Counted from the stretch's first letter, positions 48,671 through 58,275 are shown. The stretch: 64,000 nt of DNA from Symbioplanes lichenis (GCF_030709675.1 NZ_JAUZQD010000002.1:310001-374000); one strand, 5' to 3'. Translations and numbers: made by a program. Notes: generated by a model from the sequence alone, not told the origin.

Positions 48671-50638
48671 ATGGCATCGAGACGTTTCACTGCCGCGCTG
48701 GCCACGGCGGCCGTCGTCCTGGCGACGGTGGCCGCCACGCCCGCCGCTGCGGCCGTACCCGGGAAAGAATTTGATCTGCAGGCCCACCGCGGCGGCCTCG
48801 CGCTGCGGCCGGAGAACACCCTCGCCTCCTTCGGCAACGCCCTGCGCCTGGGCGTCAGCACGCTCGAGCTCGACGTGCAGATCACCCAGGACGGCGCCGC
48901 GGTCGTCACGCACGATCGCAAGGTCGACGCGCGGAAGTGCGGGACCGCGTACGCCGGGCGTTTCGTCAAGGACCTGACCCTCGCGCAGGTCCGGAGCATG
49001 GACTGCGGTGCGCAGCTGGCCGGCTTCCCGGCGCAGGTCGCGGTGCCGGGAGCGCGCATGCCGCTGCTGTCCGAGGTCTTCGACCTGATTCACACGTACG
49101 CAGCCACCGGCGTCAAGCTGAACGTCGAGACCAAGGTGGAGGCCGGCGCCCCGCAGGAGACCGCGCCGCGCGAGCAGTTCGTGCGTGTCGTCGCCGCCGA
49201 GGTGCGCAAGGCCGGGCTGCTGCGCCAGGTCACGATCCAGAGCTTCGACTGGGGCGCCCTGAAACTGATGCGCCGCGTGGAGCCGCGCCTGCCCGTCGTC
49301 GCCCTGACCAACCGCGACTTCCTGCAGACCGGGCAGCCCGGCGCCTCTCCGTGGCTCGGCGGGCTCGACATCGACGACTTCGGCGGCGACCCGATCGCGG
49401 CGATCCGGTCGTTCGGCGCGGACGCGTTCTCCCCGGTGTACGGGTGGCCGCGTGCGACGGGCGGCTACGACCCGTACGTGACGAAGGCCATGGTCCGCCG
49501 CGCCCACCGCGCGGGGATCGAGGTCATCCCGTGGACCGTCGACGACCCGGCCGTGATGCGCGACATGATCGGCCTGGGCGTGGACGGGCTGATCACCGAC
49601 TGTCCGGACGTGCTGCGCGGCGTGCTCGCGTCTTTGAAGAAGGAACTCCCGAAGGCGTACCCGTCGCCGTTCGACATCCAGGCCCACCGCGGCGGCCGGG
49701 CCACCCGCCCCGAGAACACCCTCGCCGCCTTCCGCAACGCCCTCGCCAACCGCGACGTGTCGACCCTCGAGATGGACACCGGCGTGACGAAGGACGGCGT
49801 GCTGGTCGTCACGCACGACCGGACCATCGACCCCGGCCACTGCATCGACACGGGCAGCGCCGTCTATGTCGGCCGGCTCATCCACGACCTCACGCTCGCC
49901 CAGCTCAAGACGATCGACTGCGGCACGAGGACCGGCCTGCCCGGCCAGGTCCCGGTGCCGGGTGAGCGGATCCCCACGCTGGACGAGGTGTTCGCGGCGG
50001 TGCGCGCCTCCGGGCGTACGGACATCAGGCTCAACATCGAGACGAAGCTCAGCCCGCTGACGCCCGCGGACACGGCCGGCTACGCCACGTTCACAAGCAA
50101 GCTGACCCGGGCCATCACGGCGGCCGGCTTCGAGCGCCGCGCCACGATCCAGTCCTTCGACTGGCGCACGATCCGCCGGGCCCGCACGATCGCCCCGCGC
50201 ATCGCGACGGTCGCCCTGATCTGGCAGTACGGCCCGGAGGAGTGCAAGTCCCTCGCCGACGAGTGTTCCCTCGCGGCGGTCTGGGGCGACCCGAGCGTCA
50301 AGAGCCCCTGGACCGGCGGCCTCGACTGGTGGAAGTTCCGCGACGTCGGCAAGCTGGTCCGCGCGGCCGGCGCCTCGACCGTCTCGGCCAACTGGCAGGT
50401 CCACGACCCCGCGCAACCGGTTGCCCCGGACCCCGACTGGTACCTGCGGCAGAGCCCCGACTACTACTTCGGCCCGCCCGTCCCGGTCCTCCAGCGCCGC
50501 GACCACCTGAAGGTCGTCCCCTACACGGTCGACGACGAGCACATCCTGCAACGCGTCATCGACCTGGGCATGGACGGCGTCATCACCGACGACCAGGACC
50601 TCGCCGTCCTGGTCGCCCGCCGCAACGGCCTGCGCTAG
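48671..50638 (+). CDS. Secreted glycerophosphodiester phosphodiesterase with two GDPD domains
   Basis: The 655-residue protein has a signal peptide (ALATAAVVLATVAATPAAAA, cleavage near 28) and two tandem GDPD domains. The first has FDLQAHRGG with His39, RPENTL, LELDVQ and VTHDR with His81. The second starts near 335 with FDIQAHRGG (His339), RPENTL, LEMDTG and VTHDR. Each ends in a GVDGLITD or GMDGVITD motif. Both look catalytically complete. The enzyme would release glycerol-3-phosphate from glycerophosphodiesters outside the cell. It overlaps the convergent GNAT gene by 4 bp. Confidence 0.93.
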   Translation: MASRRFTAALATAAVVLATVAATPAAAAVPGKEFDLQAHRGGLALRPENTLASFGNALRLGVSTLELDVQITQDGAAVVTHDRKVDARKCGTAYAGRFVKDLTLAQVRSMDCGAQLAGFPAQVAVPGARMPLLSEVFDLIHTYAATGVKLNVETKVEAGAPQETAPREQFVRVVAAEVRKAGLLRQVTIQSFDWGALKLMRRVEPRLPVVALTNRDFLQTGQPGASPWLGGLDIDDFGGDPIAAIRSFGADAFSPVYGWPRATGGYDPYVTKAMVRRAHRAGIEVIPWTVDDPAVMRDMIGLGVDGLITDCPDVLRGVLASLKKELPKAYPSPFDIQAHRGGRATRPENTLAAFRNALANRDVSTLEMDTGVTKDGVLVVTHDRTIDPGHCIDTGSAVYVGRLIHDLTLAQLKTIDCGTRTGLPGQVPVPGERIPTLDEVFAAVRASGRTDIRLNIETKLSPLTPADTAGYATFTSKLTRAITAAGFERRATIQSFDWRTIRRARTIAPRIATVALIWQYGPEECKSLADECSLAAVWGDPSVKSPWTGGLDWWKFRDVGKLVRAAGASTVSANWQVHDPAQPVAPDPDWYLRQSPDYYFGPPVPVLQRRDHLKVVPYTVDDEHILQRVIDLGMDGVITDDQDLAVLVARRNGLR

Positions 50639-51303
50639 CGGGGAGTCACCCCGGAGAAATTCACCGGCGTACGCACGGCGAACCCCAGACGCTCGTAGAG
50701 CCTGATCGCGGCGGTGTTGTCGCCGGCGACGTGCAGGAACGGCCGCTCGCCGTCCGCCCGGATGCCGTCGGTGACCGCCGCGATCAGGCGCGTCGCCAGC
50801 CCCTCGCCCCGGAAGGCCGGGTCGGTGCAGACCGCGCTGATCTCGACCCATCCGGGCACGTGCATCCGGCGTCCCGCCATGGCGGCCAGCACCCCGTCGC
50901 GCCGGAAGCCGCGGTAGCCGCCGAGCTCGACCGTGCGGGCCAGCAGCGGGCCGGGCCGGGTGCGTTCGCGCAGGTCGAGCATCTCGGGCACGTCGGCCGC
51001 CCCGAGCTCGACCGAGCCGGGCGCGGGCGCCCCGCGACAGTCCGGGCCGACCAGCTGGAAGCCGGGCAGCTCGTCGCCCTCCCAGCCGTCCGGCACCTTG
51101 AGCCCGGGCGCGGCCACGATGACCCGCTCGCCGGGCTCGACCAGCTTCCGCAGGTCGTCCCAGGCGGCGGCGTCGCCCGGGTCGTCCAGGGCCGCGAACG
51201 GGCTGACCTCCGGGTCGAACCGGGCCGCCCGCCCGTGCCGGCGGCCGAAACGTTCCTGCGGGCCGGTGAGCGCGGCCCAGACCGGGTTGTCGAGAGGATC
51301 CAC
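50635..51303 (-). CDS. GNAT family acetyltransferase (FR47-like)
   Basis: The 222-residue protein has a long N-terminal half without clear motifs and a C-terminal GNAT domain with ISAVCTDPAFRGEGLATRLI as acetyl-CoA loop (about residues 154-173) and HVAGDNTAAIRLYERLGF. This is the FR47-like type, often acting on small amines or amino-acid derivatives. Substrate unknown. ATG 51303 (MDPLDNP) is the first start of the frame. Confidence 0.82.
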   Translation of the reverse strand: MDPLDNPVWAALTGPQERFGRRHGRAARFDPEVSPFAALDDPGDAAAWDDLRKLVEPGERVIVAAPGLKVPDGWEGDELPGFQLVGPDCRGAPAPGSVELGAADVPEMLDLRERTRPGPLLARTVELGGYRGFRRDGVLAAMAGRRMHVPGWVEISAVCTDPAFRGEGLATRLIAAVTDGIRADGERPFLHVAGDNTAAIRLYERLGFAVRTPVNFSGVTPR

Positions 51304-51313
51304 TCCGGAAATC

Positions 51314-52186
51314 TTAGATGCGCCAGTGCTCGGCGAAGCCGAGGAACCGTGTGGCGATCGCCTCAGCCGACGGCGCCTCGCCGCGCAGGACGTCCTCCCA
51401 GATGCTGCGCCCGATCGCGAACCCCACGAAGCCCTCCGTGGCGCTCGCCACCTCCAGCCAGTGGTGGAGCCGGTCGGCCGGCGCGTCGCGCCCGAGCACG
51501 ACGAGATCGGCCTGCTGCTTGGCGGCCTGCGCCGCGACCTCCCGGGCCGCCTCGCGGGTCTCGAGCCCCTCGACCTTCCAGATCCGGGGCGTCACCCCGT
51601 GCTCCTGGTTGTCGGCGATGACCCGCGTCACGAGCTCCGGGCGGACATCACGGTCATAGGCGTACGCGTCCAGGGCCCGCTCGTCGCCGGCGGGCGGGAC
51701 GAGCAGCTCGTACAGGAGCGGCACTTGGATCTTGCGCAGCTGCTCGGTGACGTCGGCGAGCAGGTCGAACTGCTGCTCCCGCTGCCCGACCGGCAGACCG
51801 GGGTTGTCCCGCACGAGCACCTTGGCGTAGTCCGGCCGGATCGCCTCGACGTGCTCGATCCACTGGCTGCCGTACTGCGTGCTGAACCACTCCTGCCCAC
51901 TGGCCTCGACCGGCACCGCGAGCACGACGCTTCCCCGCGCCGCCTCGATAACCCCTTGCCCGTACTCCTCGTCGACGAGGACTCCGGCCCGCCCGGCCCC
52001 GAGCCGCGGCGCGGCCAGCCGCAGCCCCTCGAAGATCAGCCGCTTGGCATCCCGCATGGCCTGCGCCTGCTCGGGGGTCGGCTCGTCGCCCTCCACCCCG
52101 AACAGCGTCCGCCCGAACGAGTCCCGGTGATCCATGGCCATGAGGAACAGCGGATCGGTCTGTGTCGGCTCCCACGTCATGACCAT
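51314..52186 (-). CDS. DUF2090 / deoxyketogluconate-phosphate aldolase-like protein
   Basis: The 290-residue protein begins with DPLFLMAMDHRDSFGRTLFG, the characteristic start of DUF2090, the domain fused C-terminally to IolC in some inositol-catabolic proteins. Barrel-type motifs include VLVDEEYGQGV, AKVLVRDNPGLP, YELLVPP, WKVEGLE and VGFAIGRSIWEDVL. It is likely a TIM-barrel aldolase. Start ATG 52186 or 52180; a longer frame to 52279 is atypical. The neighbouring Nudix gene is divergent. Confidence 0.78.
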   Translation of the reverse strand: MVMTWEPTQTDPLFLMAMDHRDSFGRTLFGVEGDEPTPEQAQAMRDAKRLIFEGLRLAAPRLGAGRAGVLVDEEYGQGVIEAARGSVVLAVPVEASGQEWFSTQYGSQWIEHVEAIRPDYAKVLVRDNPGLPVGQREQQFDLLADVTEQLRKIQVPLLYELLVPPAGDERALDAYAYDRDVRPELVTRVIADNQEHGVTPRIWKVEGLETREAAREVAAQAAKQQADLVVLGRDAPADRLHHWLEVASATEGFVGFAIGRSIWEDVLRGEAPSAEAIATRFLGFAEHWRI

Positions 52187-52262
52187 GGGATAACCCGCGA
52201 GCCCGCCGCTCAGACCGACTCGTGCGTCACACCCCGGCGCCCGTCGTGCCACGATTCCGGCC

Positions 52263-53351
52263 ATGATTCGGATTGTCATCGGGGCACTGGTTCGCGAAGG
52301 TCAGGTCCTGCTCGTCCACCGGAGTCCGGACCGCCCTGTCCACCCGGACGTGTGGGACCTGGCCGGCGGCCACATGGAGCCGGGCGAGACCGAGCTCGCC
52401 GCGCTCGCCCGGGAGCTGGACGAGGAGCTGGACGTGCGGATCGAGCCCGGGTCGGCGACCCCGCTGTGCCGGCTGCGGGTGGACTCCGTGCGCTTCAGCG
52501 CCTGGCTGGTCGAGGACTGGGAGGGGACACCGGTGAACGCCGCCCCCGAGGAGCACGACGAGATCCGCTGGTTCCGGCCCGGGGAGGTGCCTCCGCTCGC
52601 CCACGAACCCGTCCGGGCCGCGCTGCGGGAAGCGACCCTAGTCCTCCGGCGTAGGGCGGCGGGTGCCGTAGAGGGTGCCGGCCGGCTCGGGGCGGCGACG
52701 GCGGCGGACGCGGCTGACGACGAACCAGGCCGCGGCGATGACGCAGAAGGCGATGACCACGTACTGGTAGGTGCCGACCCAGCCCTCGATGCGCGACCAG
52801 TTCTCGCCCAGGCCGTAGCCGAGCAGGATGAAGACGGTATTCCAGATCAGGCTGCCCGCGGCGGTGCAGAGCAGGAACGTGCTCATGCGCATGCGTTCGA
52901 GGCCGGCCGGGATGGAGATCAGGCTGCGGAAGACGGGGATGAAGCGGCCGAAGAAGACCGCCTTGACGCCGTGCTTGACGAACCAGGCCTCGGTGCGATC
53001 GATGTCGGACACCTTGACCAGCGGCAGCTTGGCGGCGACGGCCCGGATGCGGTCGCGGCCCAGGGCGACGCCCACGTAGTAGAGAGCGACCGCGCCCACC
53101 ACCGAGCCCAGCGTCGTCCAGAAGATCGCGCTCCCCAGCGACAGCGAGCCCTGGCTGGCCGTGAAGCCGGCCAGCGGCAGGATGACCTCGCTCGGGATCG
53201 GCGGGAACAGATTTTCCAGGGCGACGGCCAGGCCTGCCCCGGGCCCGCCGAGCCGTTCGACGAGATCGGTGACGAGGTCGGTGACGGACATGGCCGCGAC
53301 CGTAGCGGGCGGGCCTGGGACGGCGATGAACGCTTGCGGTCAGTTTGCTGA
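52263..53351 (+). CDS. Nudix hydrolase frame without a stop after its domain
   Basis: Residues 1-125 form a complete Nudix domain. The Nudix box is GHMEPGETELAALARELDEELDV, matching G-x5-E-x7-REUxEExGU except that leucine-aspartate replaces part of the usual REVxEE spacing (the core acidic residues are kept). The frame then continues without stop through 230 codons of Asp/Ala/Gln-rich sequence that is antisense to the DedA gene, to 53351. Stops in another phase occur near 52639 and 52653, where a normal protein of about 126-130 residues would end. Either a frameshift removed the stop or the protein truly carries a junk tail. Confidence 0.6.
   Translation: MIRIVIGALVREGQVLLVHRSPDRPVHPDVWDLAGGHMEPGETELAALARELDEELDVRIEPGSATPLCRLRVDSVRFSAWLVEDWEGTPVNAAPEEHDEIRWFRPGEVPPLAHEPVRAALREATLVLRRRAAGAVEGAGRLGAATAADAADDEPGRGDDAEGDDHVLVGADPALDARPVLAQAVAEQDEDGIPDQAARGGAEQERAHAHAFEAGRDGDQAAEDGDEAAEEDRLDAVLDEPGLGAIDVGHLDQRQLGGDGPDAVAAQGDAHVVESDRAHHRAQRRPEDRAPQRQRALAGREAGQRQDDLARDRREQIFQGDGQACPGPAEPFDEIGDEVGDGHGRDRSGRAWDGDERLRSVC
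52638..53291 (-). CDS. DedA family membrane protein
   Basis: The 217-residue protein has about five hydrophobic segments and the DedA/SNARE-associated signatures: ENLFPPIPSEVILPLAGF, VFFGRFIPVFRSLISIPAGLERM and NTVFILLGYGLGENW. DedA proteins are flippases for polyprenyl-phosphate or phospholipids in the cytoplasmic membrane. It is overlapped along its whole length by the read-through of the Nudix frame on the other strand, which cannot both be meaningful. Confidence 0.92.
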   Translation of the reverse strand: MSVTDLVTDLVERLGGPGAGLAVALENLFPPIPSEVILPLAGFTASQGSLSLGSAIFWTTLGSVVGAVALYYVGVALGRDRIRAVAAKLPLVKVSDIDRTEAWFVKHGVKAVFFGRFIPVFRSLISIPAGLERMRMSTFLLCTAAGSLIWNTVFILLGYGLGENWSRIEGWVGTYQYVVIAFCVIAAAWFVVSRVRRRRRPEPAGTLYGTRRPTPED

Positions 53352-55742
53352 GAGCGGGTCGACGTGCCAGATCTCGCGGCGGTAGTCGGCGACCGTGCGG
53401 TCGGCGGAGAAGAAGCCGCTGCGGGCGGTGGTGAGGATCGAGCGGCGGGTCCAGTCGTCGCGGTGGGTCCAGGCCCGGGCGACCTCGTCCTGGCAGTCCA
53501 CGTACGCGCGGTAGTCGGCCATCGTCAGGTACTCGTCGTGGTGGAGCAGGTCGTCGGCGATCTCGCGCAGCGACCCGGCCGCCACCGAGGCCACGAAGTC
53601 GACGGCGGCGCGCAGTTCCTCGTCCCGGTCGTAGTAGTCGCGGGGCCGGTAGCCCTTCTCGCGCAGCGCCGTCACGCCGGGGACGTCGAGGCCGAACAGG
53701 AAGAAGTTGTCCGCCCCGACGCGGTCGCGGATCTCGACGTTGGCGCCGTCGAGGGTGCCGATGGTCAGGGCGCCGTTGAGGGCCAGCTTCATGTTGCTGG
53801 TCCCGGAGGCCTCCTTGCCCGCGAGGGAGATCTGCTCGGACAGGTCGGCGGCGGGGATGATCAGCTCGGCGCGCGAGACGTTGTAGTCGGGCAGGAAGAC
53901 CATTCTCACGTACGCGGACAGGGTCTTGTCGCTGTTGACCACGTCGGCGACGGCGTTGGCGAGCCGCATCACGCGCTTGGCCGCGGTGTAGCTCGGGGCC
54001 GCCTTGCCGCCGAAGACGATCGAGCGGGGCACCAGGTCGCCGGTGCGGCCGGCACGGATGCGGTTGATCAGCGTGATGACGTGCAGGACCCGCAGCAGCT
54101 GCCGCTTGTACTCGTGGAACCGCTTGATCATGACGTCGGCCATGGCCTCGGGATCCAGCGCGACGCCGGTGGCGGCCCGCGCATAACGGGCCAGGTCACG
54201 GCGGTTGGCCCGTTTGATCTCACGCCAGCGGTCCTGGAAGCGGGCGTCCCCGGCGACCTCGGCCAGCCCGGCCAGCCGATCGAGATCGGTCAGCCACTCG
54301 TCCCCGCCGAGCTGCTCGCTGATCAGGGCGCTGAGCCGCGGGTTGGCGATGAGCAGGAAGCGCCGCGGCGATACGCCGTTGGTGACGGTGCGGAACCGCT
54401 CCGGCCACAGCTCCGCGAACCCGCGCAGCGTCGTCTCGCGCAGCAACCGCGAGTGCAGCTCGGCGACGCCGTTGACCGCGGTGCTGCCGACGACGGCGAG
54501 GTGCGCCATGCGGACGCGGCGCTCGGGCTCCTCCTGGATGAGCGAGAGCTCGCGCAACTTGCCCACATCGCCCGGGTAGCGCGTGGCCACCTCGTCGAGG
54601 AACTGCTGGTTGATCCGATAGATGATCTCCAGGTGCCGGGGCAGCAGCCGCTCCAGCAGCGCGACCGGCCAGGTCTCGAGGGCCTCCGGCAAGAGCGTGT
54701 GACAGGTGTACGCGAACACCTCGCGCGTGATCCGCCACGCCCTGTCCCAGCCGAGCTTCTCCTCGTCGGCCAGCATCCGCATCAGCTCGGGGATCGCCAG
54801 CACAGGGTGCGTGTCGTTGAGCTGGATCGCGACCTTGGCACCGAAGTCGTCCCAGCCGGTGTTGCGCAGCCGGTAGCGCCGGACGATGTCGCGCAGCGAG
54901 CACGTCACCAGGAAGTGCTGTTGCTTGAGCCGCAGCTCGCGACCCATGGCCGTGCTGTCGTCGGGGTAGAGCACCTTGCTGATGTTCTCGGAGCGGACGA
55001 TCGTGTCGACGGCCTCGCCGTACTGGCCGGCGCCGAAGCGGGACAGGTCGAACGCGGCCCGGCTGGCCCTGGCCCGCCAGAGCCGGATCAGGTTGACCGT
55101 CCCGGTGCCGTAGCCGGGGACCAGCATGTGGCTGGGCTCGCCGAGCACGTACTCGCCGGGCTGCCACACCCCGTCGGTCACGGTGCCGTAGAAGCCGACG
55201 CTCACCTGGTCGTCGGGGTTGGGGAACTCCCACGGGTTGCCGTGGAAGGCCCAGTCGTCGGGCCGCTCGACCTGCGCGCCGCCCTGGAACTCCTGCTTGA
55301 AGATGCCGAAGTCGTAGCGGATGCCGTAGCCGGCCGCGGGCACGTCGCCGGTGGCCAGGGCGTCCAGGATGCACGCGGCCAGCCGCCCGAGCCCGCCGTT
55401 GCCCAGCCCCGGCTCGACGTCCAGCCCCTCCAGCTCGCCCAGGTCGAAGCCGAGCCGTTCGAGCGCCTGCGCGGCGAGGTCCCGCGTACCGGAATAGAGC
55501 AGGTTCTGCGGCAGCTGCCGGCCCAGCATGTACTCGGCCGACAAGTAGTAGACGAACCGCGGGTTCGCCGCGTAGTGCCGGGCGGCGGTCGCGGTGAACC
55601 GCTCGACGAGCCGGTCGCGCACGGTGATCGCGAGGGCCTGGTAGATGTCCTGGGCGCTCGCCGACTCGCGCGTGGTGCCGCGCTGGTGGCTGAGGTTGCG
55701 CAGCAGGTCCCGCTCGAACGCGGCGACGTCGGAGTCCGTCAC
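53340..55742 (-). CDS. glgP: Glycogen phosphorylase
   Basis: The 800-residue enzyme releases glucose-1-phosphate from glycogen. Conserved blocks include YYLSAEYMLGRQL, GLGNGGLGRLAACILD, GYGIRYDFGIFKQ, QLNDTHPVLAIPELMR, KRFHEYKRQLLRVLH and the PLP site EASGTSNMKLALNG with Lys652. GALTIGTLDGANVEI follows. The length is that of the maltodextrin/glycogen phosphorylase subfamily. No other glycogen genes flank it. Confidence 0.96.
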   Translation of the reverse strand: MTDSDVAAFERDLLRNLSHQRGTTRESASAQDIYQALAITVRDRLVERFTATAARHYAANPRFVYYLSAEYMLGRQLPQNLLYSGTRDLAAQALERLGFDLGELEGLDVEPGLGNGGLGRLAACILDALATGDVPAAGYGIRYDFGIFKQEFQGGAQVERPDDWAFHGNPWEFPNPDDQVSVGFYGTVTDGVWQPGEYVLGEPSHMLVPGYGTGTVNLIRLWRARASRAAFDLSRFGAGQYGEAVDTIVRSENISKVLYPDDSTAMGRELRLKQQHFLVTCSLRDIVRRYRLRNTGWDDFGAKVAIQLNDTHPVLAIPELMRMLADEEKLGWDRAWRITREVFAYTCHTLLPEALETWPVALLERLLPRHLEIIYRINQQFLDEVATRYPGDVGKLRELSLIQEEPERRVRMAHLAVVGSTAVNGVAELHSRLLRETTLRGFAELWPERFRTVTNGVSPRRFLLIANPRLSALISEQLGGDEWLTDLDRLAGLAEVAGDARFQDRWREIKRANRRDLARYARAATGVALDPEAMADVMIKRFHEYKRQLLRVLHVITLINRIRAGRTGDLVPRSIVFGGKAAPSYTAAKRVMRLANAVADVVNSDKTLSAYVRMVFLPDYNVSRAELIIPAADLSEQISLAGKEASGTSNMKLALNGALTIGTLDGANVEIRDRVGADNFFLFGLDVPGVTALREKGYRPRDYYDRDEELRAAVDFVASVAAGSLREIADDLLHHDEYLTMADYRAYVDCQDEVARAWTHRDDWTRRSILTTARSGFFSADRTVADYRREIWHVDPLSAN

Positions 55743-55821
55743 GCCGCCAGTATCGACCCGCCGGTGAAACGCCGCGCGCCTCGGTCATGAACACGACGTG
55801 GCGCCGGGCCCGGTGACCTGA

Positions 55822-56280
55822 TCAGTCGTCGTCGCCCGGCTCGGCCGACGGCGACGGCGAGGGCGAGGGCGAGGGGGCCGGGGCCGGTGTGACCACGGGC
55901 GCCGGCTCGGCGGCCTTGCCCTTGGCCGCGAGCACCACGGCGGTCCACGTCGTCCCGTCGCCCCGCCCGGCCACCTCGACGCGGTAGCCCACGGCGATGT
56001 CGGCGAGGGTCGCCTTGTGCCCGTTGACGCGCAGCTTGGTCGTCGTCGTGACGGCCACGGTGACGGTCTGGCGGCGGACGTTCTTGGTGCCGCCCTTGGC
56101 ATAGAGGGTGAGGGTCGTGGCGTCGACCGCGGTGACCGTGCCCGCGGCGGCGAAGACGGTGGTGGCGGCGTGCTTCTTCTTGGCCACGGCCGGCGGCGCG
56201 GCGGAGGCGGAGGTGGCCACCGTCACGGTGGGCAGGGCGACACCGGCGGCCAGAACGGCAGCGAGGACGAGACGACGCAT
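55822..56280 (-). CDS. Secreted DUF5666-like protein
   Basis: The 152-residue protein has a signal peptide (LVLAAVLAAGVALPTVTVATSASA). A small beta-rich domain follows, with AAGTVTAVDATTLTLYAKGG and TTTTKLRVNGHKATLADIAVGYRVEV, the pattern of DUF5666 OB-like domains. The C-terminus is a (Pro-Ser)n tail ending in EPGDDD. Function unknown. Confidence 0.7.
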   Translation of the reverse strand: MRRLVLAAVLAAGVALPTVTVATSASAAPPAVAKKKHAATTVFAAAGTVTAVDATTLTLYAKGGTKNVRRQTVTVAVTTTTKLRVNGHKATLADIAVGYRVEVAGRGDGTTWTAVVLAAKGKAAEPAPVVTPAPAPSPSPSPSPSAEPGDDD

Positions 56281-56349
56281 GAGCTCTCCTTGATCTTCGG
56301 AGTTCCCAGCGTCGGGCCGGCGGAGTGCGAAACGGGTGCGGCGCGGGAG

Positions 56350-58272
56350 TCAGCCGGTGGCGACGGGGGCCGGCACGGCGGTCAGCGGCAGCGTGATCGT
56401 GAACGTGCTGCCCGTACCCAGGGTGGAGGCCGCCCGGACCTCGCCGCCGTGCTCGCTCACGATCGTCCGCACGATCGCCAGCCCCAGGCCCGGGCCCTGC
56501 ACCGCCTGGTCCATGGCGTTGGCGCCCCGATGGAACGGCGTGAACAGGCCGGCCAGGTCGCCCGCCGGGATCCCGATGCCGGTGTCGGTCACGGTCAGCG
56601 TCGCGGTGTCGCCCGTCACCGTGACGCGGTAGCTGACGCTGCCGCCCGGGCCCGTGAACTTGAGCGCGTTGTCGAGCAGGTTGCGCAGCGCCCGTTCGAG
56701 GCGGCGGCCATCACCCTTGACCCAGGCGGCTGCGGCTTCACCCGAAAAGCCTATTTCCCGCGTACGCGCCTGAGCGGCGTACTCCGCGTGCAGGCCCCCC
56801 GCCACGGCGGCCAGATCCACCGGGGCGGCCGCCTCCCCGGGTGTGCCGGAGGCGTCGAGCAGCAGCAGGTCCGCGACCGTGGCCTGCAGCCGGTGGGCGT
56901 TGCGGAGGATCGCCGTGACGCCGCGCTCCTGCAGCGGGCTCAGCGCGCCGCCGTCGCCGTCCGCGAGCATCTCCGTGTAGCCGAGGATGCTGGTCAGCGG
57001 CGTGCGCAGCTCGTGGGTGACCGTGGCGACGAAGGCGTCCTTGCGCTCGTCGAGCACGCGCAGGTCGCGGATCAGCCGGTTCTGCCGGTCGTGCAGGCGC
57101 TGCAGCCGGGCGGCGTGGTCGATCTCGCGGGCCAGGGCGGCGAGCAGCCGGCGCTCGTCGTCGGCCCAGTGCGGCCGGTCGCGCCGCACCACGTAGAGCA
57201 GGCCGGGCGGGCAGTCGGCGTCGCCGGCCAGCGCCACGGCGATCGCGCCCACCTGGTGCGGGACGTCGCGGGGCACGCCCGGCTCGCCCGCGACGACATC
57301 CTGGACGGTACGCGCGGACAGCGCCGCCGCCCGCGCCGGCCACGTGACGTCGGCGACCTGGTCGTCGCCGAGCACGATGCGCCCGTGCACGGCGTCCGCG
57401 TGCAGGGCCTCGCCGATCATCGCGGCGACCCGGCGGGCGGTGGCGCCGGGGTGCATGTGCTCGCGCAGCTCCAGGGCCACGGCCTGGCGCAGGTCCGTGC
57501 GCAGCAGCCGGGCGGCGTCGGCGGCGTGCAGGCGCTCGGTCTCGGCGGCGAGGTGGTTGAGCGTGCCGATCAGCGTCCGGATCTCCGCCGGCCCGGACGG
57601 GACGGCCCGCGCGGACAGCTCGCCCCCGGCCAGCCGGCGCAGGGTGAGCCGGACGTGGTCCAGGGGCGCGAGGACGTACCGGTAGCCCCAGAAACCCAGG
57701 CCCAGCGCGCCGAGCAGCAGCACGCCGCCGGCGCCCGCGAAGAGCAGCTGGGTCAGGCGGGACTCGCGGCGGTCGGCGGCGGCGGTCGCGTGCTGCCGGG
57801 CGCGGATGGCGGCGTCCACGGCGGCGTTGGCCCGCCGGATCCGGTCGAACAGGTCCTTGCCCTGCTGGGGCACCGGGTCGGCGGCGCCCCCGACGACGAT
57901 CACGTTGCCGTAGGCGGAGAGCCAGCGGGCGGCCGCGGCGCGCTCCTCGTCCAGCAGGCGCAGCACGTCCGGGTCGGTGGTGGCGGCGGCGACGGCGGCG
58001 AAGGCCTCGAACGCGCCGGCGCGGCCCTGCTCGTACGGGTCGAGGAAGTCCTGGTGCCCGGTGAGCTGGAAGCCGCGCACGCCGGTCTCCGCGTCCGTCA
58101 GGTGCTGCAGCACCGCGATGTTGGCGTCGCGGGCCGCCTCGGCGCGGGCCGCGCGGGCGGTGTGCCGGGTCTGCAGCCGGTCGGTGACGACGCCCTGGGC
58201 CACGGCGAACGCCGCGAAGAGCACGAGCAGCAGCACGCACCCGGCCGGAACGCGGCGCTGCAACGTGCCCAT
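56350..58272 (-). CDS. Sensor histidine kinase with CHASE3, HAMP and GAF domains
   Basis: The 640-residue kinase has a first helix (CVLLLVLFAAFAVAQGVV) and an extracytoplasmic CHASE3 domain (about 35-175, with LTDAETGVRGFQLTGHQDFLDPY). A second helix (about 178-200), HAMP (about 200-255) and a GAF-like region (about 265-385) follow. HisKA has His420 (THELRTPLTS), and HATPase carries NLLDNALKFTG, DTGIGIPAG and GPGLGLAIV. Overlap in function with the kinase 3 bp upstream is likely. No response regulator is adjacent. Confidence 0.92.
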   Translation of the reverse strand: MGTLQRRVPAGCVLLLVLFAAFAVAQGVVTDRLQTRHTARAARAEAARDANIAVLQHLTDAETGVRGFQLTGHQDFLDPYEQGRAGAFEAFAAVAAATTDPDVLRLLDEERAAAARWLSAYGNVIVVGGAADPVPQQGKDLFDRIRRANAAVDAAIRARQHATAAADRRESRLTQLLFAGAGGVLLLGALGLGFWGYRYVLAPLDHVRLTLRRLAGGELSARAVPSGPAEIRTLIGTLNHLAAETERLHAADAARLLRTDLRQAVALELREHMHPGATARRVAAMIGEALHADAVHGRIVLGDDQVADVTWPARAAALSARTVQDVVAGEPGVPRDVPHQVGAIAVALAGDADCPPGLLYVVRRDRPHWADDERRLLAALAREIDHAARLQRLHDRQNRLIRDLRVLDERKDAFVATVTHELRTPLTSILGYTEMLADGDGGALSPLQERGVTAILRNAHRLQATVADLLLLDASGTPGEAAAPVDLAAVAGGLHAEYAAQARTREIGFSGEAAAAWVKGDGRRLERALRNLLDNALKFTGPGGSVSYRVTVTGDTATLTVTDTGIGIPAGDLAGLFTPFHRGANAMDQAVQGPGLGLAIVRTIVSEHGGEVRAASTLGTGSTFTITLPLTAVPAPVATG

Positions 58273-58275
58273 CGC

